A stretch of DNA of 64,000 nt. It comes from DATBVX01 sp963705495. Lineage in GTDB: Bacteria; Pseudomonadota; Gammaproteobacteria; Steroidobacterales; Steroidobacteraceae. The notes under the pieces are model-generated. The model was given only the letters and a program-made list of their open reading frames with translations, had not been told where the DNA came from and did no database searches. Positions 45,025-55,011 of the stretch are shown one piece after another; within the stretch, counting starts at the first letter, position 1; every line of letters begins with the position of its first letter. The stretch spans positions 248,001 to 312,000 of the forward strand of contig CAVPJQ010000003.1 of NCBI GenBank assembly GCA_963705495.1, read 5' to 3'. Position numbers and translations under genes: made by a program.

Positions 45025-47059
45025 GTGCAAGAGTTTGATGGAATAGAGCTACGCTGGCTTCAGCGGATCTCCGAGCTTCCGCGCTCTGCGAAACGCGCCA
45101 TCATGGTCGTGGGCGACGTGGCGATGATCCCGTTGGCTCTTTTCACGGCTATCACACTTAGACTCGGTTCAATCCGTCACCATGATCAGCGGTGCCGGCT
45201 GGCTGTACCTCGGGGTCTTAGCTGACGAGCCTTCCCGTCTTCGCTAGGTTCGGGCTTTATCGAGCGGTCATTCGGTACATCGGTGGAAGGGCGCTCCTCG
45301 CTGTAGTTGCTGGAGTGACGTCTCTCCGTCGCCCTGGTTTTGGTTCTAAACGTTACGGTTGCCGGTCGGGTCGTCCCAGTTTCGGCGCTTGATTATCTAC
45401 TGGGCACTCGCCCTTCTATATGTTGGTGGCAGCCGATACCTCGTGCGACTCGCCTTCCAGTCTTCCAACGGCGCTGCCGAACGGGTCGCCATTTACGGTG
45501 CTGGTGAAGCAGGGGTTCGTCTATCATGGGGCTCAAGGGCGGGAAGGAATTCAAGCCCGTCGCTGTTCGTGGATGACCATCATGGCCTTCATGGCAGCGT
45601 CATCAACGGGATCGAGGTTTTTCGCCCGAGCGAGTTGCCGACGATTGTTCCGGAATTCAGCATCACACGGGTCCTTCTCGCGGTGCCGTCTGAATCGCGG
45701 CGTCGTCGGCGCGAGATTCTGACGCATCTCGAGTCGCTTGGCATTCACGTGCAGACGATCCCGGATCTGAGTGACATCGCCGCCGGCCGCGCGCGCGTCG
45801 ATGAAATTCACGAGGTGGACGTGAGCGATCTGCTCGGACGAGACCCCGTTCCTCCGAATGCCGAGCTGTTCAGTGCATGCATTCAGGGGAAGGCCGTTCT
45901 TGTTACAGGTGCCGGAGGTTCGATCGGCTCAGAGCTGTGCCGCCAGATCGTGCAGCTCGCCCCGAAGCGCCTCCTGCTGCTCGAGATGTCAGAGATCGCG
46001 CTCTACAACATCGAGAAGGAACTTCGGCTCACGAGCGCCCGTGAGGGGCTGCGCGTCGAAATCATTGCGCTGCTTGGCAACGCGCATCACAAGTATCGGG
46101 TACGCGAGATCATGCAGACGTATGGCGTGCAGACCGTGTATCACGCGGCCGCCTACAAGCACATGCCGATCGTCGAGCAGAACATGATCGAGGGCATTCA
46201 CAACAACGTCTATGCGACGTGGCATGCAGCGGAGGCGGCCCTCGAGACTCACGTCGAGACGTTCGTGCTGGTTTCGACCGACAAGGCCGTCAATCCGACG
46301 AATGTCATGGGGGCGACCAAGCGCTTCGCCGAGCTTGTGCTGCAGGCGATGCAGGACCGGGGCTCGAAGACACGCTTCTGCATGGTTCGTTTCGGCAACG
46401 TTCTGGCCTCTTCGGGCTCGGTGGTGCCGCTGTTTCACGAGCAGATCCGCCGCGGTGGCCCGGTGACCGTCACGCATCCGGATGTGATCCGCTATTTCAT
46501 GACGATTCCCGAAGCCGCGCAGCTGGTGATCCAGGCGGGTTCGATGGCCAAGGGCGGCGATGTGTTCGTGCTCGACATGGGCAAGCCCGTGCGCATCGAC
46601 GACCTCGCGCGGCGTATGGTGAACCTGATGGGGCTCACGGTTCGCGATGAGGATCATCCGGACGGCGACATCGAGATTTCCTATACGGGGCTTCGCCCGG
46701 CGGAGAAACTCTTCGAGGAGCTCCTGATCGGCAAGGACGTCGCCGGTACGGACCACCCAATGATCATGCGCGCCATTGAGCATTCCCTACCCTGGGAAAG
46801 GGTGCAGACACTTCTGGATGATCTGATTGTCGCCATGCGCAAGTTCGATTGCCGCAGGGCGCGCGAATTGCTCCTGCATTCGATCGCCGAGTATCAGCCG
46901 AGCGCGGGTATCGAAGATCTCGTCTGGCAGCAACACTCGGGCGTGAGCGTAACCCTTGCAGCAGTCGCGGACGATCACAAGGTGACTGAGCTGGCCGCGC
47001 GGCGCGCCGCCAAGAACCCTTCCAACCCGCCGTTATCGCCGCAGACGCCCGGGCACTGA
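45025..47059 (+). pseudogene. PglF/WbpM/CapD-type UDP-GlcNAc 4,6-dehydratase, frameshifts in the membrane part
   Basis: GTG 45025 starts the membrane region (KRAIMVVGDVAMIPLALFTA). Frames change near 45.18, 45.2-45.36 and 45.53 kb; pieces read RYLVRLAFQSSNGAAERVAI and YGAGEAGVR. From about 45.56 kb the gene is intact: second Rossmann domain VLVTGAGGSIGSELCRQIV, HAAAYKHMPIVEQN, the active-site region STDKAVNPTNVMGATKRFAE and GDVFVLDMGKPVRIDDLARR. Joined length about 670 residues. It forms the 4-keto-6-deoxy sugar, the first step of the bacillosamine/legionaminic route, feeding the CBS-aminotransferase. The stop is one base from the convergent wecB stop. Confidence 0.85.
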
Positions 47060-47060
47060 C

Positions 47061-48158
47061 TCAGATACCGGCTCTGCGCCGCAGACTCTGGACCGCGCGT
47101 CCAGCCGCCTTTCCGTCCCACTTCTCCGGCCTTCTGCCCGTATTCCACGAGCCGTTGAGGGCTTCGCGCACGTTCGCGAGCAGCGTGTCCGCACGCGCCA
47201 GCCGGTTCGTTCCTTCGCTCATCGTGACGGGCCGCTCGGTGTTCTCGCGCAAGGTGAGGCAAGGAATCCCGAGATACGTCGTCTCTTCCTGCACGCCGCC
47301 GGAATCGGTGATTGCCAGGCGTGAGCCGCTCACCAGATTCATGAATGGCACGTAGCCCAGCGGCTCGGTCAGCGTCAGGCCCGGGCTGGAGGCAGCAGCC
47401 AGCAACCCGAACTCCTCGAGCTTCTTGCGCGTGCGCGGATGAACGGCGAACAACAGCGGCAGTTCGCGTGCCGCAAGTTCGAGCTGTCGCATCAACGGCG
47501 CGAGACTCTCGCGCGTATCCACATTCGAAGGGCGATGCAACGTCACGACGCCGTATCCCTTCGCCTTCAGCCCCATCTTCTCTCTCGTGCCGTCTGCTTC
47601 GATCCGGGACCGTTGCAGTTCATACGAATCGATCATCATGTTGCCGATGAAATCGATCTTTTCCACCGGTACGCCTTCGCGCTTGAGGTTCTCGTCGGCA
47701 TCCGCCGAGGGTGTCCACAGCACGTCGGCAATCGCATCGGTCACCAGTCGATTGATCTCTTCAGGCATGGTGCGATCGCGGCTGCGCAGGCCAGCCTCGA
47801 GGTGCACAACCGGGATGCACAGCTTGGCGCCGACCATCGCGCATGCCGCAGTCGAGTTCACATCCCCGACGACCACAATCCAGTCGGGTCGCGCGGCGAT
47901 GCAGACTTTCTCGTACGCGATCATGACCCGCCCGGTCTGCTCGGCGTGGGTGCCGCTGCCGACTTCCAGGTGATGATCGGGCTCGGGCAGTCGGAGGTCC
48001 TCGAAAAACGCGTCCGACATGTTGGGGTCGTAGTGCTGTCCCGTGTGCACGATCAACGGGCGGCACCAGCCCTCGCGCTTGAGTGCATGATAGAGAGGGG
48101 CGACCTTCATGAAGTTGGGCCGCGCCGCCGCCACCAGATGGACGATCAACGATTGCAT
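47061..48158 (-). CDS. wecB: UDP-N-acetylglucosamine 2-epimerase, non-hydrolysing
   Basis: 365 residues from ATG 48158 (MQSLIVHLVAAARPNFMKVA); an upstream in-frame Met at 48209 is less likely. Motifs of the WecB/MnaA family are clear: GTRPE is replaced by AARPN, then HTGQHYDPNMSDAFFEDL, VVVGDVNSTAACAMVGAKL, HLEAGLRSRDRTMPEEINR and ITDSGGVQEETTYLG. It interconverts UDP-GlcNAc and UDP-ManNAc. With the TviB-like dehydrogenase at 15669 a UDP-ManNAc-uronate is possible. It is the only minus-strand gene inside the polysaccharide locus, convergent with pglF and divergent from ugd. Confidence 0.92.
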   Translation of the reverse strand: MQSLIVHLVAAARPNFMKVAPLYHALKREGWCRPLIVHTGQHYDPNMSDAFFEDLRLPEPDHHLEVGSGTHAEQTGRVMIAYEKVCIAARPDWIVVVGDVNSTAACAMVGAKLCIPVVHLEAGLRSRDRTMPEEINRLVTDAIADVLWTPSADADENLKREGVPVEKIDFIGNMMIDSYELQRSRIEADGTREKMGLKAKGYGVVTLHRPSNVDTRESLAPLMRQLELAARELPLLFAVHPRTRKKLEEFGLLAAASSPGLTLTEPLGYVPFMNLVSGSRLAITDSGGVQEETTYLGIPCLTLRENTERPVTMSEGTNRLARADTLLANVREALNGSWNTGRRPEKWDGKAAGRAVQSLRRRAGI

Positions 48159-48250
48159 GGTTGCAAAGCTTACAGGCTCCGGCAGTGGCTCCGGGTTGAG
48201 CGAGCGCACGAGCCAAGCGTTTGAATTGCCGCTCTCGGCGCCTTGCCAGC

Positions 48251-48279
48251 TTTACTTGGGGGCATCGGTCCGCTACATT
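48251..48279 (+). promoter_or_regulatory. Possible promoter of ugd
   Basis: TTTACT (48251-48256) and TACATT (48274-48279) are 17 bases apart in the divergent wecB-ugd gap, 47 bases before the ugd start. Each box matches the consensus at four of six positions. Confidence 0.35.
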
Positions 48280-48326
48280 CCGCGCCTCTTTTTCTTGTTC
48301 AATCAGCGTATTAGAAGGCACCAGCC

Positions 48327-49667
48327 ATGCGCGTGACGATCTTTGGCTCAGGTTACGTCGGTCTGGTCACGGGCGCCTGTCTGGCGGATGCCGGCAACCA
48401 CATCGTCTGTGTGGACGTCGATGCGAAAAAGATCGAGCGGCTCAAGCGCGGCGAAGTGCCAATCCATGAACCGGGGCTGGATGGCCTGATCAAGCGCAAC
48501 TCCGAAGCCGGTCGCATGGAGTTCACCACCGATGCCGAGAAGGGCGTGGCACACGGGCTGTTTCAGCTCATCGCGGTGGGCACACCTCCCGGCGAGGACG
48601 GTTCGGCTGACCTGAGTCACGTGCTCGCGGTCGCCAACACGATCGGTCAGCACATCAATGATTACCGGATCGTGGTTACCAAGTCGACGGTACCTGTGGG
48701 GACGGCGGACAAGGTTCGCGCGAGCCTCACCGCTGCCCTCGCCAGGCGCAACCTGGCAGTCGAATACGACGTGGTCTCAAACCCGGAATTCTTGAAAGAG
48801 GGCGCGGCGATCGCCGATTTCATGAAACCGGATCGGGTGATCATTGGTACGGATAACCCACGAACTACCGAGCTCCTGCGTCTGCTCTATGAACCTTTTA
48901 CACGCAACCACGACCGGCTCCTGGTGATGGACATCCGTTCCGCGGAACTCACCAAGTACGCGGCCAACGCGATGCTCGCCACCAAGATCAGCTTCATGAA
49001 CGAGCTGGCGAATCTCGCTGAGCGCTTTGGCGCGGATATAGAGAAGGTGCGTGTCGGTATCGGCTCTGATCCGCGCATCGGTTACAGCTTCATCTATCCG
49101 GGCTGCGGCTACGGCGGCTCGTGCTTCCCCAAGGACGTGAAGGCCCTGTCGCGCTCCGCGCGGGATCTCAACTACGACGCCGAGATTCTGAAGGCGGTCG
49201 AGAACGTGAACACTCGCCAGAAGGAGCTGCTCTTCAGGAAGATCTACCGTCACTTCGATGGCAAGCTCAGCGGTCGCACGCTGGCGCTCTGGGGTCTGGC
49301 ATTCAAACCCAACACCGACGACATGCGGGAAGCGCCGAGTCGTGCGCTCATGGAGGAACTCTGGGAGCATGGCGCTACAGTGCAGGCCTACGATCCTGTG
49401 GCGATGGACGAGGCGCGGCGTACGTATGGCGATCGCAAGGATCTCGAGCTGGTCAAGAATGCCAATGCGGCGCTCGCAGGTGCTGATGCACTCGCTATCG
49501 TCACCGAGTGGCAGGAGTTTCGCAGTCCCGACTTCGACCACATCAAGTCGCAGCTCAAAGCCCCCGTGATCTTCGACGGCCGCAACCTCTACGACCCCTC
49601 GTATCTCGCGCGGCTCGGCATCACGTACTACGGGGTGGGTCGCGGCCAGAGGCTGGAACTCAGTTGA
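48327..49667 (+). CDS. ugd: UDP-glucose 6-dehydrogenase
   Basis: 446 residues. N-terminal Rossmann motif FGSGYVGLVTGACLADAGN, catalytic Cys in GCGYGGSCFPKDVKAL, and the C-terminal UDP-binding domain ALWGLAFKPNTDDMREAPSR. It oxidises UDP-glucose to UDP-glucuronate with two NAD+. With the 4-epimerase at 16950 it gives UDP-galacturonate. An AGAAGGC ribosome site precedes ATG 48327. It is intact and carries the core base composition, in contrast to the AT-richer broken genes to the left. Confidence 0.95.
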   Translation: MRVTIFGSGYVGLVTGACLADAGNHIVCVDVDAKKIERLKRGEVPIHEPGLDGLIKRNSEAGRMEFTTDAEKGVAHGLFQLIAVGTPPGEDGSADLSHVLAVANTIGQHINDYRIVVTKSTVPVGTADKVRASLTAALARRNLAVEYDVVSNPEFLKEGAAIADFMKPDRVIIGTDNPRTTELLRLLYEPFTRNHDRLLVMDIRSAELTKYAANAMLATKISFMNELANLAERFGADIEKVRVGIGSDPRIGYSFIYPGCGYGGSCFPKDVKALSRSARDLNYDAEILKAVENVNTRQKELLFRKIYRHFDGKLSGRTLALWGLAFKPNTDDMREAPSRALMEELWEHGATVQAYDPVAMDEARRTYGDRKDLELVKNANAALAGADALAIVTEWQEFRSPDFDHIKSQLKAPVIFDGRNLYDPSYLARLGITYYGVGRGQRLELS

Positions 49668-49734
49668 AATTGCGGCTCCACCAGCTGGCGTACAATTGGC
49701 GCGGCATCTTCCGGATGATCGTTCCTAATCAATC

Positions 49735-49962
49735 ATGAGCTCCGTGCACAACCAGCAACCAATCCACCTGACGGTGGGCCGGCGACGAGCCCGGGACGCC
49801 GTCATGCCTGATGCTCGCGTCCGCGCGCTGATGGCACAAATGGCGCGATATCGGACGCGAGCGCCGAAGGGCGTATTCGTATACCGGTCGCACGAAGAGA
49901 TGGAAGCCGATCGCGTGCGCTGGCTGGTCCAGGCGATGATCGAAAAGGCCACAAGACGCTGA
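49735..49962 (+). CDS. Small basic protein paired with a nucleotidyltransferase
   Basis: 75 residues, many Arg, ending GVFVYRSHEEMEADRVRWLV and a short helical tail. I recognise no family with certainty; the phrase VYRSHEEME is seen in small proteins encoded next to nucleotidyltransferase genes. Its TGA overlaps the ATG of the next gene, so the two are translationally coupled. That arrangement is common in toxin-antitoxin pairs, but role and polarity are unproven. Confidence 0.65.
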   Translation: MSSVHNQQPIHLTVGRRRARDAVMPDARVRALMAQMARYRTRAPKGVFVYRSHEEMEADRVRWLVQAMIEKATRR

Positions 49963-50450
49963 TGGATTTCACCCGCCCGGCCACGTGGGACGACGTCAAG
50001 GCGATCGCCCGATACATGGAGGAAGCCGGCGCTGAATATGCACTGGTCGGCGGATACGCGGTGGCCGCCCACGGTTTCAATCGCTTTACCGAGGACGTTG
50101 ACGTGCTGGTCAATCCGTCGTCGGAAAACGCGCGCCGCTGGATACTCGCGTTGGCCCGACTTCCGGACGGGGCGGCCAGGGAGCTGCTTGCGAAGCCTGA
50201 AGTATTCGATGCCGATCGGCGCTACGCCGTTAGGATCAACGACGAAATTACTGTCGATGTACTGCCGTCAGCGGGCGGGATCGGGTGGGCCGAACTTCAA
50301 CTGCATATCACTACCTTGCAGATAGACGATCAACCAGTTCGTGTACTCGACCTTACCGGTCTGCTCAAGACCAAGCAGGGATCGCGCCCTAAGGACCAAA
50401 TGGATGCCGCTGTGATATCCGCTGCCATCGATGCACTCGGTAAAAGATAA
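49962..50450 (+). CDS. Nucleotidyltransferase-fold protein (AbiEii/MNT-like)
   Basis: 162 residues. The N-terminal part has the nucleotidyltransferase fold: YALVGGYAVAAHGFNRFTED with the acidic pair as EDVDVLV, and later INDEITVDVLPSAGG with a third acidic residue. The C-terminal helix (LKTKQGSRPKDQMDAAVISA) is typical of AbiEii-like and DUF6036-like proteins. It starts inside the stop codon of the 75-residue gene. The pair sits between ugd and manC and breaks an otherwise metabolic row, so it may be a small inserted module with toxin-antitoxin character. Confidence 0.72.
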   Translation: MDFTRPATWDDVKAIARYMEEAGAEYALVGGYAVAAHGFNRFTEDVDVLVNPSSENARRWILALARLPDGAARELLAKPEVFDADRRYAVRINDEITVDVLPSAGGIGWAELQLHITTLQIDDQPVRVLDLTGLLKTKQGSRPKDQMDAAVISAAIDALGKR

Positions 50451-50466
50451 ATAGTAGAAGTCGAAC

Positions 50467-51891
50467 ATGCTCATTCCCGTAATACTCTCCGGCGGTTCGG
50501 GTACGCGCCTCTGGCCGTTGTCCCGCGAGCTGCATCCAAAACAGCTCCTGCCTCTTCTGTCCGAACGGACGATGCTCCAGGACACCGCGGAGCGGCTCAA
50601 GGGGCTCGACAACCTCGGCGCTCCGGTCGTGGTATGCAACGAGGCACATCGTTTCATGGTCGCCGAGCAGTTGCGCCGGCTCGGTGCCGCGCCGAGTTCG
50701 ATCATTCTCGAGCCCGTGGGGCGCAATACGGCTCCCGCCGTCGCGGTGGCGGCGCTGGTCGCGCTCAAGGCCGATGGGAAGGCCGATCCGATTCTGCTGG
50801 TTCTTCCAGCGGATCACGTAATGGAGGATGTGCCGGCTTTCCATGCCGCGGTCCGCATTGCAGTGGCTCAGGCGACTGACGGAAAGCTCGTCACCTTCGG
50901 CGTCATCGCGCGCAGCCCCGAGACCGGCTATGGCTACATACGTCGGGCCGGAGGCAAGGGGCCGACGTACCCCGTGGCCCAGTTCGTGGAAAAGCCTGAC
51001 TCGAGGCGCGCGCGGCAGTTCATCGAGTCGGGCGAGTACTTCTGGAACAGCGGCATGTTCGTCTTCAAGGCAAGCCGCTATCTCGAGGAACTCAAGCGCC
51101 TTGCGCCGGACATCCTCGAAGTGTGCGAAAAGGCGGTGGCTGGCGCGCAGGTGGATCTGGAGTTCACGCGGCTCCCGGCGGCGGAGTTCGAGCGTTGCCG
51201 CAGCGAGTCGATCGACTACGCGGTGATGGAGAAGACGCGTGATGCCGTCGTGGTGCCGCTCGATGCCGGCTGGAGCGATGTCGGTTCCTGGGCGGCGCTT
51301 CACGAAGCATCGCGGACCGATGCTTCGGGCAATGTCACTCACGGAGATGTGATCGCCGAAGACACGCATGACTGTTTCTTGTACTCCGGCAGCCGCCTGG
51401 TAGCGACCGTCGGCCTCGGTGATCACGTGGTCGTGGAAACCAAGGACGCAGTGCTTGTCGCGCCCAAATCGCGCGTTCAGGACGTGAAGCGCCTCGTCAA
51501 TCGATTGAAATCGCAGCAACGCGGTGAGGCGCTACTGCATCGTGAGGTTTTCAGGCCCTGGGGCAGCTACGACAGCCTCGATGCCGGGGAGCGCTTTCAG
51601 GTCAAGCGCCTCACGATCAATCCAGGTGCCTCTATATCGCTGCAACTGCATCATCGTCGCGCCGAACACTGGGTGGTGGTTGCCGGTACGGCGCAGATCA
51701 CGCGCGGTGAGGAGGTCTTTCTTCTTGAAGAGAACCAGTCGACCTACATTCCCATCGGAACCAAGCACCGCATCGAAAATCCGGGAACGGTTCCGGTGCA
51801 CATCATCGAAGTGCAATCCGGAAGCTACCTCGGTGAGGATGACATCGTGCGCTTCGAGGATCGCTATGGCCGCGAGGGAACGAACAAATAG
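50467..51891 (+). CDS. manC: Mannose-1-phosphate guanylyltransferase / mannose-6-phosphate isomerase
   Basis: 474 residues, the usual bifunctional size. The N-terminal pyrophosphorylase domain shows ILSGGSGTRLWPLSRELHPK and FVEKPDSRRARQFI with ENSGMF-like WNSGMFVFKASRYLEEL. The C-terminal cupin isomerase domain contains RPWGSYDSLDAGERFQVKRL and the metal-binding QLHHRRAEHWVVVAG. It isomerises fructose-6-P to mannose-6-P and makes GDP-mannose from mannose-1-P and GTP. Manganese-type phosphomannomutase partner manB follows at 53147. It starts 16 bases after the nucleotidyltransferase. Confidence 0.94.
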   Translation: MLIPVILSGGSGTRLWPLSRELHPKQLLPLLSERTMLQDTAERLKGLDNLGAPVVVCNEAHRFMVAEQLRRLGAAPSSIILEPVGRNTAPAVAVAALVALKADGKADPILLVLPADHVMEDVPAFHAAVRIAVAQATDGKLVTFGVIARSPETGYGYIRRAGGKGPTYPVAQFVEKPDSRRARQFIESGEYFWNSGMFVFKASRYLEELKRLAPDILEVCEKAVAGAQVDLEFTRLPAAEFERCRSESIDYAVMEKTRDAVVVPLDAGWSDVGSWAALHEASRTDASGNVTHGDVIAEDTHDCFLYSGSRLVATVGLGDHVVVETKDAVLVAPKSRVQDVKRLVNRLKSQQRGEALLHREVFRPWGSYDSLDAGERFQVKRLTINPGASISLQLHHRRAEHWVVVAGTAQITRGEEVFLLEENQSTYIPIGTKHRIENPGTVPVHIIEVQSGSYLGEDDIVRFEDRYGREGTNK

Positions 51892-51939
51892 ACCTGATGC
51901 CGTACAACTGGCACTTCGGGATGTGCAGGAGATGACGCC

Positions 51940-53136
51940 ATGAACGCCGCTGTCCGACCCGCCGCGATGAAGGTTCCGCTGCTTGATCTCAAACCGCAGT
52001 ATCAGGCGTTGAAATCGGAAATCGACGCCGCGATCGCGCGCGTGTGCGCGAGCCAGATGTTCATCCTGGGGCCGGCGGTGACCGAGCTCGAGCGGCGAGT
52101 GGCCGAGTACAGTCAGGCGAAGTTTGCGATTGGCCTCTCCTCGGGCACGGACGCATTGCTGATCGCACTCATGGCCCTGGATATCGGCCGGGGCGATGAA
52201 GTGATCACGAGCCCGTACACTTTCTTCGCGACCGGCGGGACCATTGCACGCGTCGGCGCGCGACCCGTCTACGTCGACATTGAGCCCGGTACATTCAACA
52301 TCTCGCCGGCGGCCGTCGAGACGTTTCTCAGCCGCGAGTGTGAGAAGCGTGAGGGCCGGCTCGTCAATCGGCGCACCGGCGGCCGCGTGCGGGCGCTGAT
52401 GCCAGTGCATCTGTACGGTCAGTCGGCCGACATGGACCCTCTGATGGAACTCGCGACGCGCTTCAACCTGCGGGTCATCGAGGATGCAGCCCAGGCGATC
52501 GGGTCGGAGTACCCCAAGGGGCGCCGCGTGGGCGCGATTGGCGCGATCGGTTGTCTCTCGTTCTTTCCTACCAAGAATCTCGGCGCGTTTGGCGATGCCG
52601 GCATGTGCGTGACCAACGATCGCGGAGCTTGCCCATCGACTCAAGATCCTGCGCGTGCATGGCGGTGAGCCCAAGTACTACCACGCGCTCATCGGCGGAA
52701 ACTTTCGGATCGATGAGATCCAGGCGGCCGTGCTCAACGTGAAGCTGACGCATCTCGACGACTGGTCGCGTGCACGGCAGGAGAACGCGCCTTCTATGAT
52801 TCCGCATTCAAGGCAGCGGGCGAATCGAGAATCGGTCTGCCGGTGGCGCGTGCCGGTTATCGGCACATCTACAACCAGTACGTGATCCGGGTGCCAAAGC
52901 GCGATGAGGTGCGAAAGTATCTCTCGGAGTGCGGCGTGGGCACGGAGATCTACTACCCGGTGCCGCTGCATCTGCAGGAATGCTTCGCCTATCTCGGCTA
53001 CCGGGCCGGTGACATGCCGGAGTCCGAACGAGCAGCGCACGAAACGATCGCGCTGCCGATCTACCCCGAGCTGAGCCGCGAGCAGCTTGCACACGTGGTC
53101 AATTGCGTCGTGAGCGGCGTGCGTTCCAGTTCCTGA
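51940..53136 (+). pseudogene. DegT/DnrJ/EryC1 sugar aminotransferase, two compensating frameshifts
   Basis: ATG 51940 leads to MKVPLLDLKPQYQALKSEID, LSSGTDALLIALMALDIGRG, IEDAAQAIGSEYPKGR and the PLP-Lys motif SFFPTKNLGAFGDAGM. One extra G near 52624 (CGCGGAGC) breaks the frame; it continues as LRVHGGEPKYYHALIGGNFR IDEIQAAVL. One missing G near 52782 breaks it again, and MARAGYRHIYNQYVIRVPKR to the end at 53136 completes the protein (about 398 residues). It aminates a keto sugar nucleotide, possibly GDP- or UDP-linked; adjacency to manC and manB could mean a perosamine-like route, but no GDP-mannose dehydratase is seen here. Confidence 0.83.
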
Positions 53137-53146
53137 AGGCATCGAA

Positions 53147-54497
53147 ATGAAGATCACGTCGTTCAAAGCCTACGATGTCCGCGGTCGCCTGCCGGATGAG
53201 CTCAATGAGGACATCGCCTATCGCATCGGCCGGGGATTTGCCGAGTTCGTGAAACCCAGGAAAGTTGCGGTGGGGCGCGACATCCGCCTGTCGAGCGCGC
53301 AACTGCGCGATGCGCTGGTCAAAGGCCTCACCGATTCGGGTGTCGATGTGTTCGACATCGGCCTCGTGCGGCACGGAGGGTGTTTATTTCGCCACCTTCC
53401 ATGAGTCCCTCGACGGCGGAATCATGGTCACCGCGAGCCACAATCCGCCGGACTACAACGGCATGAAGATGGTGCGCGAGCGCGCTAAGCCGATCAGCTC
53501 GGACACGGGGCTCGAGGATATTCGCGTCATCGCCGAACGAGGCGAGTTCGTCTCCGCCGGCGCGCGCCGGGCCGGCGGCAGGACCTCGATACCAGCAAGA
53601 GCTATCTCGAGCACCTGCTGAGCTACGTCGAGCGCAGCAAGCTGAAGCCACTCAAGATCGTGGTGAATGCGGGCAACGGCGGGGCCGGGCTCGTCATCGA
53701 CCAGATCGAGAAGCATCTGCCGTTCGAGTTCATCAAGCTGCTTCAATCAGCCGGACGGCCATTTCCCGAACGGTGTGCCGAATCCGATGCTGGAAGAGAA
53801 CCGAGCGCCGACGATCGAGGCGATCCGCAAGCACAAGGCGGATCTCGGCCTCGCCTGGGACGGTGACTTCGACCGCTGCTTCTTTTTCGACGAGGGCGGC
53901 CGGTTCATCGAGGGCTATTACATCGTCGGGTTGCTGGCCTCAGCGTTCCTCAAGCGCTATCCGGGCGCGAAGATCGTTCACGACCCGCGCCTGACCTGGA
54001 ACACCGTGGACATGGTGAAGTCGCTCGGCGGGATTCCGGTGCTGTGCAAGTCCGGTCACGCCTTCATCAAGGAGAAGATGCGGACCGAGGATGCGGTCTA
54101 CGGCGGCGAGATGAGCGCCCATCACTACTTTCGCGATTTCTCCTACGCGGACAGCGGCATGATCCCGTGGCTGCTGGTGACGCAGATCGTCTGCGAGTCG
54201 GGCAAGTCGCTCTCAGCGCTCGTGGACGAGCGGATCAAGCTGTTTCCCGCGAGCGGTGAAATCAATCGCAAGCTCCCCGATGGGAAAGCGGCGATCCAGC
54301 GCATCGAGAAGCTCTACAAGCCCACGGCGCAGAGCGTCGACTACACCGATGGCCTGTCGATGGAATTCGATCGCTGGCGCTTCAATCTGCGGACTTCGAA
54401 CACCGAGCCGCTGGTGCGGCTCAATGTCGAGTCGCGCGGCGACGAGGGCCTGATGAAGGCGAAGACCGACGAACTGCTGCAGGCGCTCGCAGGCTGA
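53147..54497 (+). pseudogene. manB: Phosphomannomutase (CpsG/ManB type), about three frameshifts
   Basis: ATG 53147 gives MKITSFKAYDVRGRLPDELN, and the phosphoserine loop VTASHNPPDYNGMKMV follows one frame over after an extra base near 53375 (expected GLCGTEGVYFATFHESL). Breaks recur near 53575 and 53750. The metal loop is WDGDFDRCFFFDEGG and the sugar-binding loop YGGEMSAHHYFRDF. The C-terminus with LRTSNTEPLVRLNVE is intact. About 450 residues joined. It converts mannose-6-P to mannose-1-P for ManC. It begins 10 bases after the aminotransferase, in the same operon. Confidence 0.88.
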
Positions 54498-54534
54498 GGA
54501 CTCAAAGTGTACGCCTGCTCACTGGAGGGGTGCC

Positions 54535-55011
54535 GTGTACCTGATCTGGAAGATATTGCATGTCATCGGCGTCGTGCTGTTCCTCGGCAACATCATCACG
54601 GGCGTGTTCTGGGCGTATCACGCGGGCAGGGCGCGCGATCCAAAGGTCATCGCGCATGCTTTCGAGGGAATCACGCAAAGCGATCGCTGGTTCACGATGC
54701 CGGGCGTCACACTGCTGACGATCGCGGGTGTCGCTGGCGCGATCAGCGGCGGCTTCCCGATTCTCAGCACCGGGTGGATTTTCTGGGGCCTCGTGTTGCT
54801 GATCATCTCAGGACTCTCATTCATGTTCTGGGTCGGCCCGCTGCAGCGGAAGATCGCGGCGCTAGCCCGTACCGGCGGCGCGGGCCAGTTCGACTGGCCG
54901 CGCTATGAGTCGCTGCATCGAAGCTGGACGATCTGGGGCTCGGTCGCGACGCTGGCGCCGCTCATCGCTCTGGTGCTGATGATTCTCAAGCCGGCTTTGC
55001 CCGGCCTCTAA
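54535..55011 (+). CDS. Integral membrane protein, DUF2269 family
   Basis: 158 residues from GTG 54535, preceded by GGAGGGG. Four hydrophobic helices: LIWKILHVIGVVLFLGNII, MPGVTLLTIAGVAGAIS, TGWIFWGLVLLIISGLSFMF and IWGSVATLAPLIALVLMIL. The first helix with conserved His and Gly residues matches DUF2269 proteins of unknown function. It lies between manB and the GH16 lipoprotein and its TAA touches the next ATG, so it is probably the last membrane component of the same transcript. No role can be assigned. Confidence 0.75.
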   Translation: MYLIWKILHVIGVVLFLGNIITGVFWAYHAGRARDPKVIAHAFEGITQSDRWFTMPGVTLLTIAGVAGAISGGFPILSTGWIFWGLVLLIISGLSFMFWVGPLQRKIAALARTGGAGQFDWPRYESLHRSWTIWGSVATLAPLIALVLMILKPALPGL

